NCBI GenBank assembly: GCA_013001595.1
Contig: JABDMH010000145.1
Coordinates: forward strand, 1-58,495
DNA from: Saprospiraceae bacterium
GTDB lineage: Bacteria > Bacteroidota > Bacteroidia > Chitinophagales > Saprospiraceae
Direction of reading: 5' to 3'
DNA: 58,495 nucleotides
Part shown: positions 37,148-46,200 of the stretch, piece after piece
Layout: each line of letters begins with the position of its first letter
Numbering within the stretch: the first letter of the stretch is position 1
The notes under the pieces: generated by a model
What the model was told of the DNA's origin: nothing
The model's database searches: none
Seen by the model: only the letters and a program-made list of their open reading frames with translations
Program-made: the position numbers and the translations under genes

Positions 37148-37288
37148 TTTAGACCATTCAACATATTTTAGTAGTGAGCGTATCCGTCTTAGAAAGTTCT
37201 CCGTCTGGAAGACATTACTTTAGTACCAGTAATAATTGCTGCTCCCAGTAGGAAAGAAATGGAGGTTATACACAAAATCACCATGTCG

Positions 37289-37415
37289 TATCTCGGTTTT
37301 TAAAATTCTACTTCCCTTCGATCTCCGCTAAGATGGAGATTTTATTTTAGAAATAAAATAAATATCGAAAGAATTAATATGAAAAACATTCACATATGTA
37401 ACTCTAACCGAGATA
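37289..37415. repeat. Nested inverted repeats: outer 10-bp stem enclosing two hairpins
   Basis: TATCTCGGTT (37289-37298) and AACCGAGATA (37406-37415) are perfect complements 107 bases apart. Inside are ATCTCC/GGAGAT (37321-37340, loop of 8) and ATTTTATTT/AAATAAAAT (37339-37359, loop of 3), overlapping by two bases. The arrangement is what a multi-branched RNA would show, and the first inner stem with its T-rich tail is also a fair rightward terminator shape. Confidence 0.45.
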
Positions 37416-37438
37416 GATGGTTATATGATAGATTAACC

Positions 37439-37468
37439 CCTATATAGAATAACTTTATATTATATAGG
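37439..37468. repeat. Inverted repeat CCTATATA / TATATAGG
   Basis: Perfect 8-bp inverted repeat, 14-base spacer, 59 bases downstream of the last gene of the Phe/Tyr operon. Could be a weak terminator or protein site. Confidence 0.35.
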
Positions 37469-37526
37469 TGCTTATATAAAGCAAAAAGTTAAGTCTACAT
37501 CCTATGGAGCAAATTTCGAGCCATCC

Positions 37527-38630
37527 TCACACCTTTTTAGAAGATGTGTCACTTTGCATTATCCGTTCTTGATGGTTGATGGATTCTTGATGAACTGCCT
37601 TTAAAAATTTTGATACAAACTCCTTACTTAGATCTAATGGTTTTGCTTGTTCCATCGTGGATTCAATGATCTCATTCCAACGGGATTGTTGAAGTATGGC
37701 AATGTTATTCGCTTTTTTATACTCTCCAATCTTTTTGGCAACATTAACTCGATTTCCCATCATTTGAAGGATATCTCGGTCAATGGCATCGATTTGGCCT
37801 CTGAGGTCCTCGATATCGTGCTGAAAATCTGGATCATCCTCTCCAGTCTTACGCAGCACTAAGCGGTCCAAGATCTGCTCCTTCAATGCAAATGGAGTCA
37901 CCTGTTGTTTTGCATCACTCCAAGCATTAGTTGGATCACAGTGTGCCTCTAGCATTACACCGTCGAAACTAAGATCCAGTGCTTTCTGGCTTACATCGTA
38001 TAGGTTGTCCCGCTTTCCACAAATATGTGATGCATCTACAACCATCATGAGATCTGGAAAATCCCTTTTGAGTTCAATAGGTATTTGCCATTGAGGGACA
38101 TTGCGATATTTCGTTTGGCCAAACTTTGAGAAACCTCTGTGAACCACTCCTATTCTAGTAATGCCTGCATTGTATATGCGCTCTATGGCTCCCCGCCATA
38201 ATCCTAGATCCGGATTGATCGGATTCTTAATAAAGACCGGAATATCAACACCTTTTAAGGCATCTGCCACCTCCTGAACTGAAAAGGGATTTACGGTAGT
38301 TCGAGCGCCTAACCAAAGGACGTCTATGCCCACCTTCAAGGCTTCAAAAACATGCTGCGTGTTGGCCACCTCGGTCGTTACTTTAAATCCGTAGGTATCT
38401 TTTACTTGTTTCAACCACTGCAGTCCTTCGAAACCGATGCCTTCAAAATTATTGGGTCGAGTGCGTGGCTTCCAAATACCAGCTCTAAAGAGATCTACAG
38501 GAACATTGTGGTCGACCAGCATTTGAGCCGTCTTCATCACCTGTTCTTCGGTTTCTGCACTACAAGGCCCTGTGATAACAAGAGGTCGCTCAGTATTCCT
38601 AGCTATTGGATGTGTAATATTCATTTCCAT
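37527..38630 (-). CDS. Bifunctional DAHP synthase / chorismate mutase
   Basis: 367 aa. Residues 1-265 are a type I-beta (KDO8P-synthase-like) DAHP synthase: ITGPCSAETEEQV, LFRAGIWKPRTRPNNFEG, VTTEVANTQHV, FIKNPINPDLGLWRGAIERI, VDASHICGKRDN, MLEAHCDP. Residues about 275-350 are an AroQ chorismate mutase (DLRGQIDAIDRDILQMMGNR, KKIGEYKKANNIAI). It thus catalyses the first shikimate-pathway step and the chorismate to prephenate branch step. It is the last gene of the Phe/Tyr operon, 14 bases after tyrA, placing entry and branch enzymes under the same pheA attenuator. Confidence 0.95.
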   Translation of the reverse strand: MEMNITHPIARNTERPLVITGPCSAETEEQVMKTAQMLVDHNVPVDLFRAGIWKPRTRPNNFEGIGFEGLQWLKQVKDTYGFKVTTEVANTQHVFEALKVGIDVLWLGARTTVNPFSVQEVADALKGVDIPVFIKNPINPDLGLWRGAIERIYNAGITRIGVVHRGFSKFGQTKYRNVPQWQIPIELKRDFPDLMMVVDASHICGKRDNLYDVSQKALDLSFDGVMLEAHCDPTNAWSDAKQQVTPFALKEQILDRLVLRKTGEDDPDFQHDIEDLRGQIDAIDRDILQMMGNRVNVAKKIGEYKKANNIAILQQSRWNEIIESTMEQAKPLDLSKEFVSKFLKAVHQESINHQERIMQSDTSSKKV

Positions 38631-38644
38631 GATTGATATCTTTT

Positions 38645-39484
38645 CTAGTTTACGATTTTCTTAATCTTATTGGCTTGTTCGATCAGCTGATAAAACGAAT
38701 CGAAATCCTTTTTTATTAACAATGTGCGAAATTGGCTAATGACATTTATATGTTCGTCAAGTACATCTAAAACGTAGTCTCTATTTTGTTCAAAAATCGG
38801 GATCCAAGTCTTGGGATTGCTGTTGGCGAGCCTTACCGTCGAATCAAATCCACCACCTGCCAGTTCAAAGATGCGTTTTTCATTCTTTTCTTTCTCTAAA
38901 ACTGTCAGGGCCAGTGCAAAAGAACTGATATGTGAAATGTGTGAAACATATGCTGTATGAATGTCATGAGCATGCGATTCATGATACACTAGGTACATAC
39001 CTATGTTCTCGTAGATAGACTGTACGGTCTTAAGAGCATCTGGATCGGATTTTTCCACATCGACGAGGACCGCGCATTTATTTCTGTAAAGATCTTCAAT
39101 GGCTGCTTCTGGACCGGAGTATTCTGTACCAGCCATAGGGTGAGTACCCACGTATCTCCCCCTTTTAGGATGATTAGAAATGGTTTCCATAATCAATGCC
39201 TTTGTTGATCCGACATCAAATACTACTTGATTGTCTATCCGATCCAGTACTTCAGTGGACAAGCTCGTAATAGCATCTACGGGAACAGCAAGTATTATGA
39301 CGTCTGATCGTTCAATAGCTTCCTCTAACAACATAGCCTCATCGATCAGATCTAGCTCTTTTGCCTTTTTCAGATGAGTGTCTTCCGCATCCACACCTAT
39401 CACTGAGTCGACGAGTTTAGCTTTCTTAAGTGCCAGTGCTAGTGAACCACCGATCAAACCTATGCCAACGATACTCACTATCAT
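38645..39484 (-). CDS. tyrA: Prephenate dehydrogenase
   Basis: 279 aa. NAD-binding motif VGIGLIGGSLALAL at 6-19, substrate region THPMAGTEYSGPEAA with the conserved HPMAG, and SHISHISSFALAL in the helical dimer domain. It oxidises prephenate to 4-hydroxyphenylpyruvate with loss of CO2, for tyrosine. No C-terminal ACT domain, so feedback control must lie elsewhere, perhaps only at transcription. Overlaps the aminotransferase gene by 4 bases (ATGA). Confidence 0.95.
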   Translation of the reverse strand: MIVSIVGIGLIGGSLALALKKAKLVDSVIGVDAEDTHLKKAKELDLIDEAMLLEEAIERSDVIILAVPVDAITSLSTEVLDRIDNQVVFDVGSTKALIMETISNHPKRGRYVGTHPMAGTEYSGPEAAIEDLYRNKCAVLVDVEKSDPDALKTVQSIYENIGMYLVYHESHAHDIHTAYVSHISHISSFALALTVLEKEKNEKRIFELAGGGFDSTVRLANSNPKTWIPIFEQNRDYVLDVLDEHINVISQFRTLLIKKDFDSFYQLIEQANKIKKIVN

Positions 39485-40662
39485 GGCAAGTCTACTTTAG
39501 GTTTGGAAACGATGGCACATCTGCGAATGGCTTCTGAAAAAACTTCCTCAGTACTGCATAGGGAGACGCGTACATATTTACTGCCACCCTGGCCAAAGAT
39601 ACTACCGGGGGTAATGAACGTATGAGCCTCCTCAAGAATCCGATCGGCCATTGCCCTACCGTCATCATATTCATTGGGGATTCTTGCCCAGACAAACATT
39701 CCCACCTGGTCTCTATCAAATCTGCAGCCTAGATTGGTCAGCAGTTCTTCCGCCAGCTGACGACGTGATCTGTAGACTTTGTTTAGATCTTCATACCAAT
39801 CGGTGGATAGACCTAATGCCTCAGCGGCCGCCAGTTGCAGCGGTTTGAACATACCCGAGTCCATATTACTCTTAAAGCGCAGCACCTCATGGATTCTTTC
39901 TCTAGCCCCAGCGAGAAACCCCACACGCCAACCAGCCATATTAAATGTCTTACTAAGAGAATGCAATTCGATTACGACCTCTTTAGCCCCGGGAACTGCC
40001 AAGAGGCTTTGCGGTTGATCATTTAGGATAAAAGCATATGGGTTGTCATGGCAAATCAATATGTCTTTATCGATGCCAAATTTTACGAGTGCAGCAAATG
40101 TACCCGAGTCAGCCCTAGCTCCAGTAGGCATATGAGGATAGTTTACCCACATGATTTTGACCCGGCTTAAATCTTCTTGCGCAAGGCGTTCTAGATTCGG
40201 CTGCCAACCCTCTGCGGACGAAAGATGGTACTTCCTCACGCTTGCTCCCGTGAGGAGTGCTGCAGATTGATAAGTGGGATAACCTGGATCTGGCACCAGT
40301 ACTTCATCGCCTGCCTCAAGATAAGTCATGGAAATGTGCATTATGCCTTCCTTAGAACCAATTAAGGGCAATATCTCAGTCCCTGGATCTAACTCCAGTG
40401 CAAAACGGTCTTGACACCAGTTAGCAAAAGCCTTTTTCAAAGGCATAATGCCTGCATATGATTGATATCCATGCTGATCATCTTTGGCACTTTCCTCACA
40501 CAAACGCTGGATTACCTGTGGAGAAGGCATACGATCAGGACTTCCAATTCCCAAATTGATGATGTCCATACCTTCGGCCCGCATGTGCGCGATCTCTCGC
40601 AATTTTCGGGAGAAATAGTATTCCTCTACCTGTCCAACTCTAGAAGCCACTTCAATTTTCAT
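39481..40662 (-). CDS. PLP aminotransferase, class I/II, probably aromatic
   Basis: 393 aa. The PLP lysine is Lys238 in ELHSLSKTFNMAGWR; other fold-type I landmarks are DPGYPTYQ (125-132), NYPHMPTGA (174-182) and CHDNPYAF (205-212). The N-terminus, RLREIAHMRAEGMDIINLGIG-like, recalls LL-diaminopimelate/aspartate-type enzymes. Its place between pheA and tyrA makes transamination of phenylpyruvate and 4-hydroxyphenylpyruvate with glutamate the likely job (inference). It overlaps pheA by 11 bases and tyrA by 4. Confidence 0.88.
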   Translation of the reverse strand: MKIEVASRVGQVEEYYFSRKLREIAHMRAEGMDIINLGIGSPDRMPSPQVIQRLCEESAKDDQHGYQSYAGIMPLKKAFANWCQDRFALELDPGTEILPLIGSKEGIMHISMTYLEAGDEVLVPDPGYPTYQSAALLTGASVRKYHLSSAEGWQPNLERLAQEDLSRVKIMWVNYPHMPTGARADSGTFAALVKFGIDKDILICHDNPYAFILNDQPQSLLAVPGAKEVVIELHSLSKTFNMAGWRVGFLAGARERIHEVLRFKSNMDSGMFKPLQLAAAEALGLSTDWYEDLNKVYRSRRQLAEELLTNLGCRFDRDQVGMFVWARIPNEYDDGRAMADRILEEAHTFITPGSIFGQGGSKYVRVSLCSTEEVFSEAIRRCAIVSKPKVDLP

Positions 40663-41488
40663 GATGTATTCCGGCTTTATACCTACCCAGTATTTTCAAT
40701 CCCTTTGTCGTCTCAGAAAGACCTTGCAGTATGGCACCAAATTGTTCTTGCTTTTCCAACATAAAGTCTACAAAGAAGAGGTATTCAAATGGACGACCAG
40801 TAATAGGTGCAGACTGAATTTTCGTCAGATTTGCACCCAAATCATTCAATACCTTCAGAGCCCGATATAGGCTTCCAATTTCATGGCTTACGGCAAAGGA
40901 CAAGGATACTTTGTCAAAAATATGGTCACTAGGTGCATTCATAAAATGATCCAAAACGATGAATCGCGTGTAGTTTAGCTTATTTGTTTCGATACTTTGT
41001 TCGATCGCTTCCAGATGATACATTTCGCCTGCTAGATCACTGGCCAATGCAGCAACATGTTGAAGTTGCTCATCTTGGATGCGCCTTGCACTTTCTGCAG
41101 TGTCCTTGCTTTCCACCAACTTAATATGGGGGTGAAACCTAAAAAATTCTTTACACTGAGCAATGGCCATATGATGTGAATGAACCTCGGTGATGTCCTG
41201 AATTTTCTTTCCCGGTAGTACAAGCAGGTTATGCTTTATTCTCAGAAACAGCTCCCCACTGATGGTCAAGCTTGACTTATTGATCAGGTCGTAGTTGTAA
41301 AGTAAGCTACCGGCAATTGAATTTTCTATGGCCATCAGTCCCACGTCCGCGCCAGCATTATTCTCCACCAATGATACCACTTGATCAAATGTATCTGCCG
41401 GCACGATTTCTATGTCTTCATCGTAGTAGAATCGGGCAGCAATTTCATGGAAAGCTCCCGGGTATCCTTGTATGGCTACTTTCTTCAT
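40652..41488 (-). CDS. pheA: Prephenate dehydratase
   Basis: 278 aa from ATG 41488; the open frame runs to 41548 but that extra part covers the attenuator terminator and is not coding. Catalytic domain: IQGYPGAFHE (6-15), AIENSIAGSL (53-62), and NYTRFIVLD (172-180) with the essential Thr174-Arg175-Phe176. ACT domain at about 195-270; the usual ESRP Phe-binding motif is read as QSAP (225-228) and GALV as GSLY, so allosteric control by Phe may be altered (a pattern I associate with Bacteroidota PheA). It makes phenylpyruvate from prephenate. First structural gene after the attenuator. Confidence 0.95.
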   Translation of the reverse strand: MKKVAIQGYPGAFHEIAARFYYDEDIEIVPADTFDQVVSLVENNAGADVGLMAIENSIAGSLLYNYDLINKSSLTISGELFLRIKHNLLVLPGKKIQDITEVHSHHMAIAQCKEFFRFHPHIKLVESKDTAESARRIQDEQLQHVAALASDLAGEMYHLEAIEQSIETNKLNYTRFIVLDHFMNAPSDHIFDKVSLSFAVSHEIGSLYRALKVLNDLGANLTKIQSAPITGRPFEYLFFVDFMLEKQEQFGAILQGLSETTKGLKILGRYKAGIHHEN

Positions 41489-41500
41489 AGCATTATTGGC

Positions 41501-41524
41501 AAAAAAAAAGGTCCTCAAGGGACC
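41501..41524 (-). terminator. Attenuator terminator (3:4) of the pheA operon
   Basis: On the leftward RNA: GGUCC-CUUGA-GGACC (41524-41510) followed at once by nine U (41509-41501). A textbook intrinsic terminator lying 12 bases before the pheA start codon and downstream of no other full gene, so its job can only be to stop leader transcription. Confidence 0.88.
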
Positions 41525-41578
41525 CAAATTAATATTATCGTATAGCAACGGGACCCTCTTTAAGGACGCTTAAAGAAG
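41518..41578 (-). promoter_or_regulatory. Alternative attenuator stems (1:2 and 2:3) upstream of pheA
   Basis: Stem 1:2: CUUCUUUAAG (41578-41569, which is the Phe-Phe-Lys codon region) pairs with CUUAAAGAGG (41564-41555), loop CGUC, ten pairs with one G-U. Stem 2:3: AGGGUCCC (41557-41550) pairs with GGGUCCCU (41525-41518), seven pairs around one U-U mismatch. 2:3 uses the 5' arm of the terminator, so it and 3:4 exclude each other, and 1:2 excludes 2:3 through the shared AGG. Confidence 0.82.
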
Positions 41579-41616
41579 AAATAAAAGTAAAATCCGTGGC
41601 TAGTTAGACTTTTCAT
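41560..41616 (-). CDS. pheL: Phe/Tyr-rich leader peptide of the pheA attenuator
   Basis: An 18-codon frame, ATG 41616 to TAA 41560, encoding MKSLTSHGFYFYFFFKRP. Seven codons in a row are Phe or Tyr (UUU UAC UUU UAU UUC UUC UUU). Too short for routine gene calling. It starts about 18 bases after a TACTTTTG promoter core and its Phe codons form strand 1 of the attenuator, so ribosome stalling at low charged tRNA-Phe or tRNA-Tyr would free strand 2 to form the antiterminator. Function parallels enterobacterial pheL; the sequence is not like it. Symbol given by role. Confidence 0.85.
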   Translation of the reverse strand: MKSLTSHGFYFYFFFKRP

Positions 41617-41633
41617 TCTAATATAATTCCGCA

Positions 41634-41665
41634 CAAAAGTACTCATTCAATACAATGGTGCCAAA
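41634..41665 (-). promoter_or_regulatory. Promoter of the pheA operon
   Basis: Leftward: TTTG (41665-41662), 20-base spacer, TACTTTTG (41641-41634), an exact TAnnTTTG match. Transcription would begin about 10-15 bases before the leader ATG, giving the short 5' end expected of an attenuated transcript. Confidence 0.75.
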
Positions 41666-41734
41666 TATTGGGCCACTTTTTCTCTTATTAAACAGATCTA
41701 GTTATAAGATATGTGATCTAGCGGCATGTAGAAC

Positions 41735-43204
41735 TTAGGCGATCTCGAGTGCAGAATGAGCTTTGCCCTCAAGCATGGTTGCGCCCATCAGATACTCGTC
41801 AACAGCACGAGCAGCCTCTCTACCTTCTGAGATTGCCCAAACAACGAGGCTCTGTCCCCGCCGCATATCGCCAGCTGAGAAGACGTTTGCAGTGGAAGTC
41901 TGATAGTTCTCTGTCTTAACATTGCCGCGTTCATCATACGCTACACCAAGCTCATCAAGGAGCCCCTTATGTTGAGGATGCAGGTATCCAATGGCCAACA
42001 AGGCCATGTCGCAAGGAATCCTTCTTTCGCTGCCTTCGATCTCAACAAAAGAAAACCTACCCGTCTCCAGATCCTTCTTCCACTCGATATCCACTAATGT
42101 AAGCTCTCTAACATGTCCGTTTTCATCTCCATGGAAGGATTTCGTAAGCAAAGCCCAATGTCTATCTGCACCCTCTTCATGTGAAGAGGATGTGCGGAGC
42201 TGCATAGGCCACATTGGCCACGGGGTGTCTTCCGACCTGGTTTCTGGTGGCTTTGTTAAGAGTTCAATCTGAGTTATCGATTTGGCTTTATGACGGTTTG
42301 AGGTGCCCACGCAATCACTACCTGTATCACCACCACCAATTACAACCACATGCCTATCAGTAGCCATAATATCACTAGACTGGTCTATTTGATCTCCAGC
42401 TACACGTTTATTATTTTGTTCAAGAAACTCCATTGCAAAATGAACGCCTTTCAGCTCACGACCGGGAATGGCTAGATCCCGAGGAATTGTCGAGCCACCA
42501 CATAAAACGATTGCATCATAGTTATTCTGCAAGTTTTCGACAGACATGTCTGCACCGACATTGACACCTGTCTTAAACTGTATGCCTTCAGCTTCCATAA
42601 CCGCCAAACGTCGATCGATCACATTTTTTTCCAGTTTAAAGTCAGGTATGCCGTAGCGTAATAGACCACCTATCCGAGTGTTTTTTTCAAAGACTGTGAC
42701 TGAGTGCCCAGCTTTGTTGAGTTGAGCAGCTGCAGCTAAACCTGAAGGTCCTGACCCTACCACGGCAATCTCTTTTCCTGTGCGGTGCTCAGGTGGTTGC
42801 GGTTTGACCAACCCACGCTCAAAAGCCTCTTCAATGATGCTTTTCTCGATATGCTCTATGGTAATGGCTGGCTGATTGATACCCAATACACAGGCAGTCT
42901 CACAAGGCGCAGGACAGATACGCCCAGTGAATTCAGGAAAATTATTGGTAGATGTCAGAATTTTGTAAGCACGAAACCAATCTTCCTGGTGAACTGCATC
43001 ATTAAAATCTGGAATGATGTTTCCCAATGGGCAACCGTTATGGCAGAAAGGTATTCCACAATCCATACATCGTGACGCCTGATTTACGGTCTTTTCAGTG
43101 GGAAATGGCAGGTAGATCTCTTGGTAGTCGTTAATCCTTTCCTCTGCTGGCCTAGACTTAGGTAATTCACGTGTAAATTTCAAAAATCCTTTAGGATCAC
43201 CCAT
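41735..43204 (-). CDS. gltD: Glutamate synthase, small (beta) subunit
   Basis: 489 aa from ATG 43204 (MGDPKGFLKF), the conserved start; the frame could extend 14 codons further. N-terminal 4Fe-4S cysteines in CMDCGIPFCHNGCPLGN and CPAPCETACVLG; FAD motif VVGSGPSGLAAAAQL; NADPH motif VVVIGGGDTGSDCVG; final SAGDMRRGQSLVVWAISEG. It passes electrons from NADPH through FAD and Fe-S to the large subunit. It lies 49 bases after gltB in the same transcript. Confidence 0.96.
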   Translation of the reverse strand: MGDPKGFLKFTRELPKSRPAEERINDYQEIYLPFPTEKTVNQASRCMDCGIPFCHNGCPLGNIIPDFNDAVHQEDWFRAYKILTSTNNFPEFTGRICPAPCETACVLGINQPAITIEHIEKSIIEEAFERGLVKPQPPEHRTGKEIAVVGSGPSGLAAAAQLNKAGHSVTVFEKNTRIGGLLRYGIPDFKLEKNVIDRRLAVMEAEGIQFKTGVNVGADMSVENLQNNYDAIVLCGGSTIPRDLAIPGRELKGVHFAMEFLEQNNKRVAGDQIDQSSDIMATDRHVVVIGGGDTGSDCVGTSNRHKAKSITQIELLTKPPETRSEDTPWPMWPMQLRTSSSHEEGADRHWALLTKSFHGDENGHVRELTLVDIEWKKDLETGRFSFVEIEGSERRIPCDMALLAIGYLHPQHKGLLDELGVAYDERGNVKTENYQTSTANVFSAGDMRRGQSLVVWAISEGREAARAVDEYLMGATMLEGKAHSALEIA

Positions 43205-43253
43205 TTTATTTTTCCTTTTAACAATTTTGAAATCACATCCATTCAAGATGTAT

Positions 43254-46200
43254 TTATCCCACCCTACTCTGCTGTTCGGCTTCTTTTTTCATCCTCAGCA
43301 GTACAGCTTTGTAGTCTTTTGGCATCACTTTGACAAAATACTTGCTTTCCTCTTTCCATTGATTTAGAACACGAATGGCAATCTTGCTGCTAGTGAATCT
43401 AAAGTGATTTCGGATCAATCTCCTGATTTCCTCATAATCTTCAGTAGATGGCTGCTCCAGTTCAACCATGGCCATATTGCAGGAAGCGTGAAAAGTGTTT
43501 TCTTTATCGTAGATGTAGGCCACTCCACCGCTCATTCCTGCCGCAAAGTTTTTACCCCAGGTGCCGAGATTTATTATAATTCCACCAGTCATATATTCAC
43601 AGCCATGATCACCCACTCCTTCTACTACAGCATGAGCTCCAGAGTTGCGTACTGCAAATCGCTCACCTGCCATGCCATGGATATAGGCTTCACCAGATGT
43701 GGCTCCATACAGGGCAACATTACCGATGATGATGTTTTCATGGGGTACGAATGGCGCTTCTCGATCAGGAGAAACAATAATCCTACCACCGGATAAACCT
43801 TTTCCAAAGTAGTCATTGGATTCTCCCTCAAGGGTGAATTGTGCACCTGGGGCGAGGAAGGCTCCAAAACTTTGGCCGGCAGATCCCCTAAACCTAAATT
43901 CTAATGTTCCATCAGGTAGACCCTCTCCTTTGTATTTCTTAGAAATCTCGTTGGACAACATAGCACCCACAGCTCGATCAGTATTCTTGATATCAAATAT
44001 TCCTGAGATGGGTTTTCCATCAGAGAGCGTATGCTTTGCATGAGCAATCAATTTTCTATCAATCACATCTTCGATGCCATGATCCTGTTCTACCATCTTG
44101 TATTGACCCACAGATTCGTCAACTGGCTCTTTGTAGAGGATGGGGCTTAGATCAAGATTTCGATATTTCCAGTGATCTATATCCTTTTTCATTTTTAACA
44201 TCTCAACCTTACCAACCATATCGGTCACCTTTTTAAAGCCCAGCTCTGCCATAATTTCTCGCAGCTCTTGAGCAAGATAGGTGAAGAAATTAATGACATG
44301 TTGTGGATCACCAGCGAACCGCTTTCGTAGCTCCGGATCTTGTGTAGCAATGCCAACTGGACATGTATTTAAGTGACATTTTCTCATCAAGATACAACCC
44401 TCCACAACAAGCGCAGCGGTCGCAACTCCCCATTCCTCGGCGCCTAGCAGTGTAGCAATGGCTAGATCACGACCTGTTCTAATCTGTCCGTCTGTTTGTA
44501 GTACAACGCGATCTCGTAGTTTATTCTTCACCAAGGTTTGATGTGAATCTGCCAATCCGAGTTCCCAGGGCAGCCCAGCATGTTTAATAGAAGTGATGGG
44601 AGAAGCCCCTGTACCACCATCATGACCCGCAATGAGAATGGCATCAGCGTGTGCCTTAGCCACACCAGATGCAATGATGCCAACGCCTGCTTTAGAGACC
44701 AACTTTACATTGATCCGAGCCTCTCGGTTTGCATTTTTCAAATCAAATATCAACTGTGCCAAGTCCTCAATCGAATAGATGTCATGATGAGGTGGTGGAG
44801 AAATTAATCCTACACCAGGAGTGGAGTTTCGCACACGGGCAATCCAATCATTGACTTTATGCCCAGGTAATTGTCCTCCCTCGCCCGGCTTAGCACCCTG
44901 AGCCATTTTTATTTGCAATTCATCAGCGTTGGTAAGATAGTAGCTAGTCACACCAAACCTTCCTGAGGCAACTTGTTTAATGGCTGATCGTTCAAGATCG
45001 CCATTTTCCTTGGGTTCGAATCGAACGTCATCTTCTCCTCCTTCACCACTGTTGCTTCGACCACCAATTCTATTCATGGCAATTGCAAGAGTGGTATGGG
45101 CTTCATGACTTATTGAGCCAAACGACATTGCACCAGTGGCAAAACGAGTAAGGATATTTTCAACCGGCTCCACTTCATCTATGGGAATAGATCTTCCTTT
45201 TCTGAAAGTCAGTAGTCCCCGAAGTGTAAGTGCCTTTTCAGACTGCTCATCAATCAGTTTAGAATACTTCTTAAAAGTCTCATAATCACCGCGCCGGGTG
45301 GATAATTGTAACAGGTGGATGGTCTGTGGATTAAACAAATGCTCTTCTCCACGCTGCTTCCATTGATAGGAGCCACCTTCATTCAAATCCTTCAGCAAAT
45401 TCTTGTCCGGATAAGCAAGATGTTGGCGTTGCAAAATTTCATGAGCAAGATCATCAAAGCTCATTCCTTGAATACGTGATATCGCCCCTTTAAAACACTT
45501 GGCCACCACGTCCTTATCGATACCTAGCACTTCGAAGATCTGAGCACCCTTGTAAGATTGTAAAGTTGAAATACCAATTTTTGACATGATTTTCAGCAAT
45601 CCCTTACCCAAAACTTTAGTGTATAGCTTAACCATCTCGTCATGAGACAGGGTATCGCTCACTATCTTTTTGCGCTTTAAGTCAGCAATGGTGGCGAAAG
45701 CTAAATAAGGGTTTACAGCATCTCCACCAAATCCAAGAAGAGTAGCCATATGATGTGTTTCACGAGCATCTCCGGCTTCAGCTACGATGGACGTTCTTGA
45801 CCTAAGTCCAACCTTTATCAGGTGATGATGAACTGCGCCCACCGCCAGCAGTGAAGGAATGGGAGCCTTTGTCTGGTCCACTTTGCGATCAGACAAAATG
45901 AGGATATCATGACCATTTCGAACCAAATCTTCTACTTTTGCACAAATACCATCCAACGCAGCGACGAGTCTACCAGACTGTCCATCGGACGGAAAAGTTA
46001 CGTCTATCACAGCGGCTGCATGATCTTGATGCTTGATATTTTTCAACTTATTTAAGTCGTCATTTGACAATATAGGTTGCTCAAGCAATATAAATTTAGC
46101 CTGATCTGCAGAAGGCTCTAGAATATTGTCACTTTGTCCCAGATAGGTACATAGGGACATTACATCTCGCTCACGAATAGAATCAATCGGTGGATTGGTT

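Larger units (their letters stand above)
36864..37526. other. Long intergenic region rich in inverted repeats
   Basis: About 660 bases between ribA and the end of the Phe/Tyr operon. No open frame with coding character. It contains several separate perfect hairpins listed next, plus an AT-rich stretch from 37340 to 37500. It could hold the ribA promoter, the operon terminator and possibly a small structured RNA. Confidence 0.5.

Noticed and set aside
41488-41548. N-terminal extension of PheA
   Set aside because: The extra codons cover the terminator hairpin and U-run; similarity to PheA begins only at ATG 41488.
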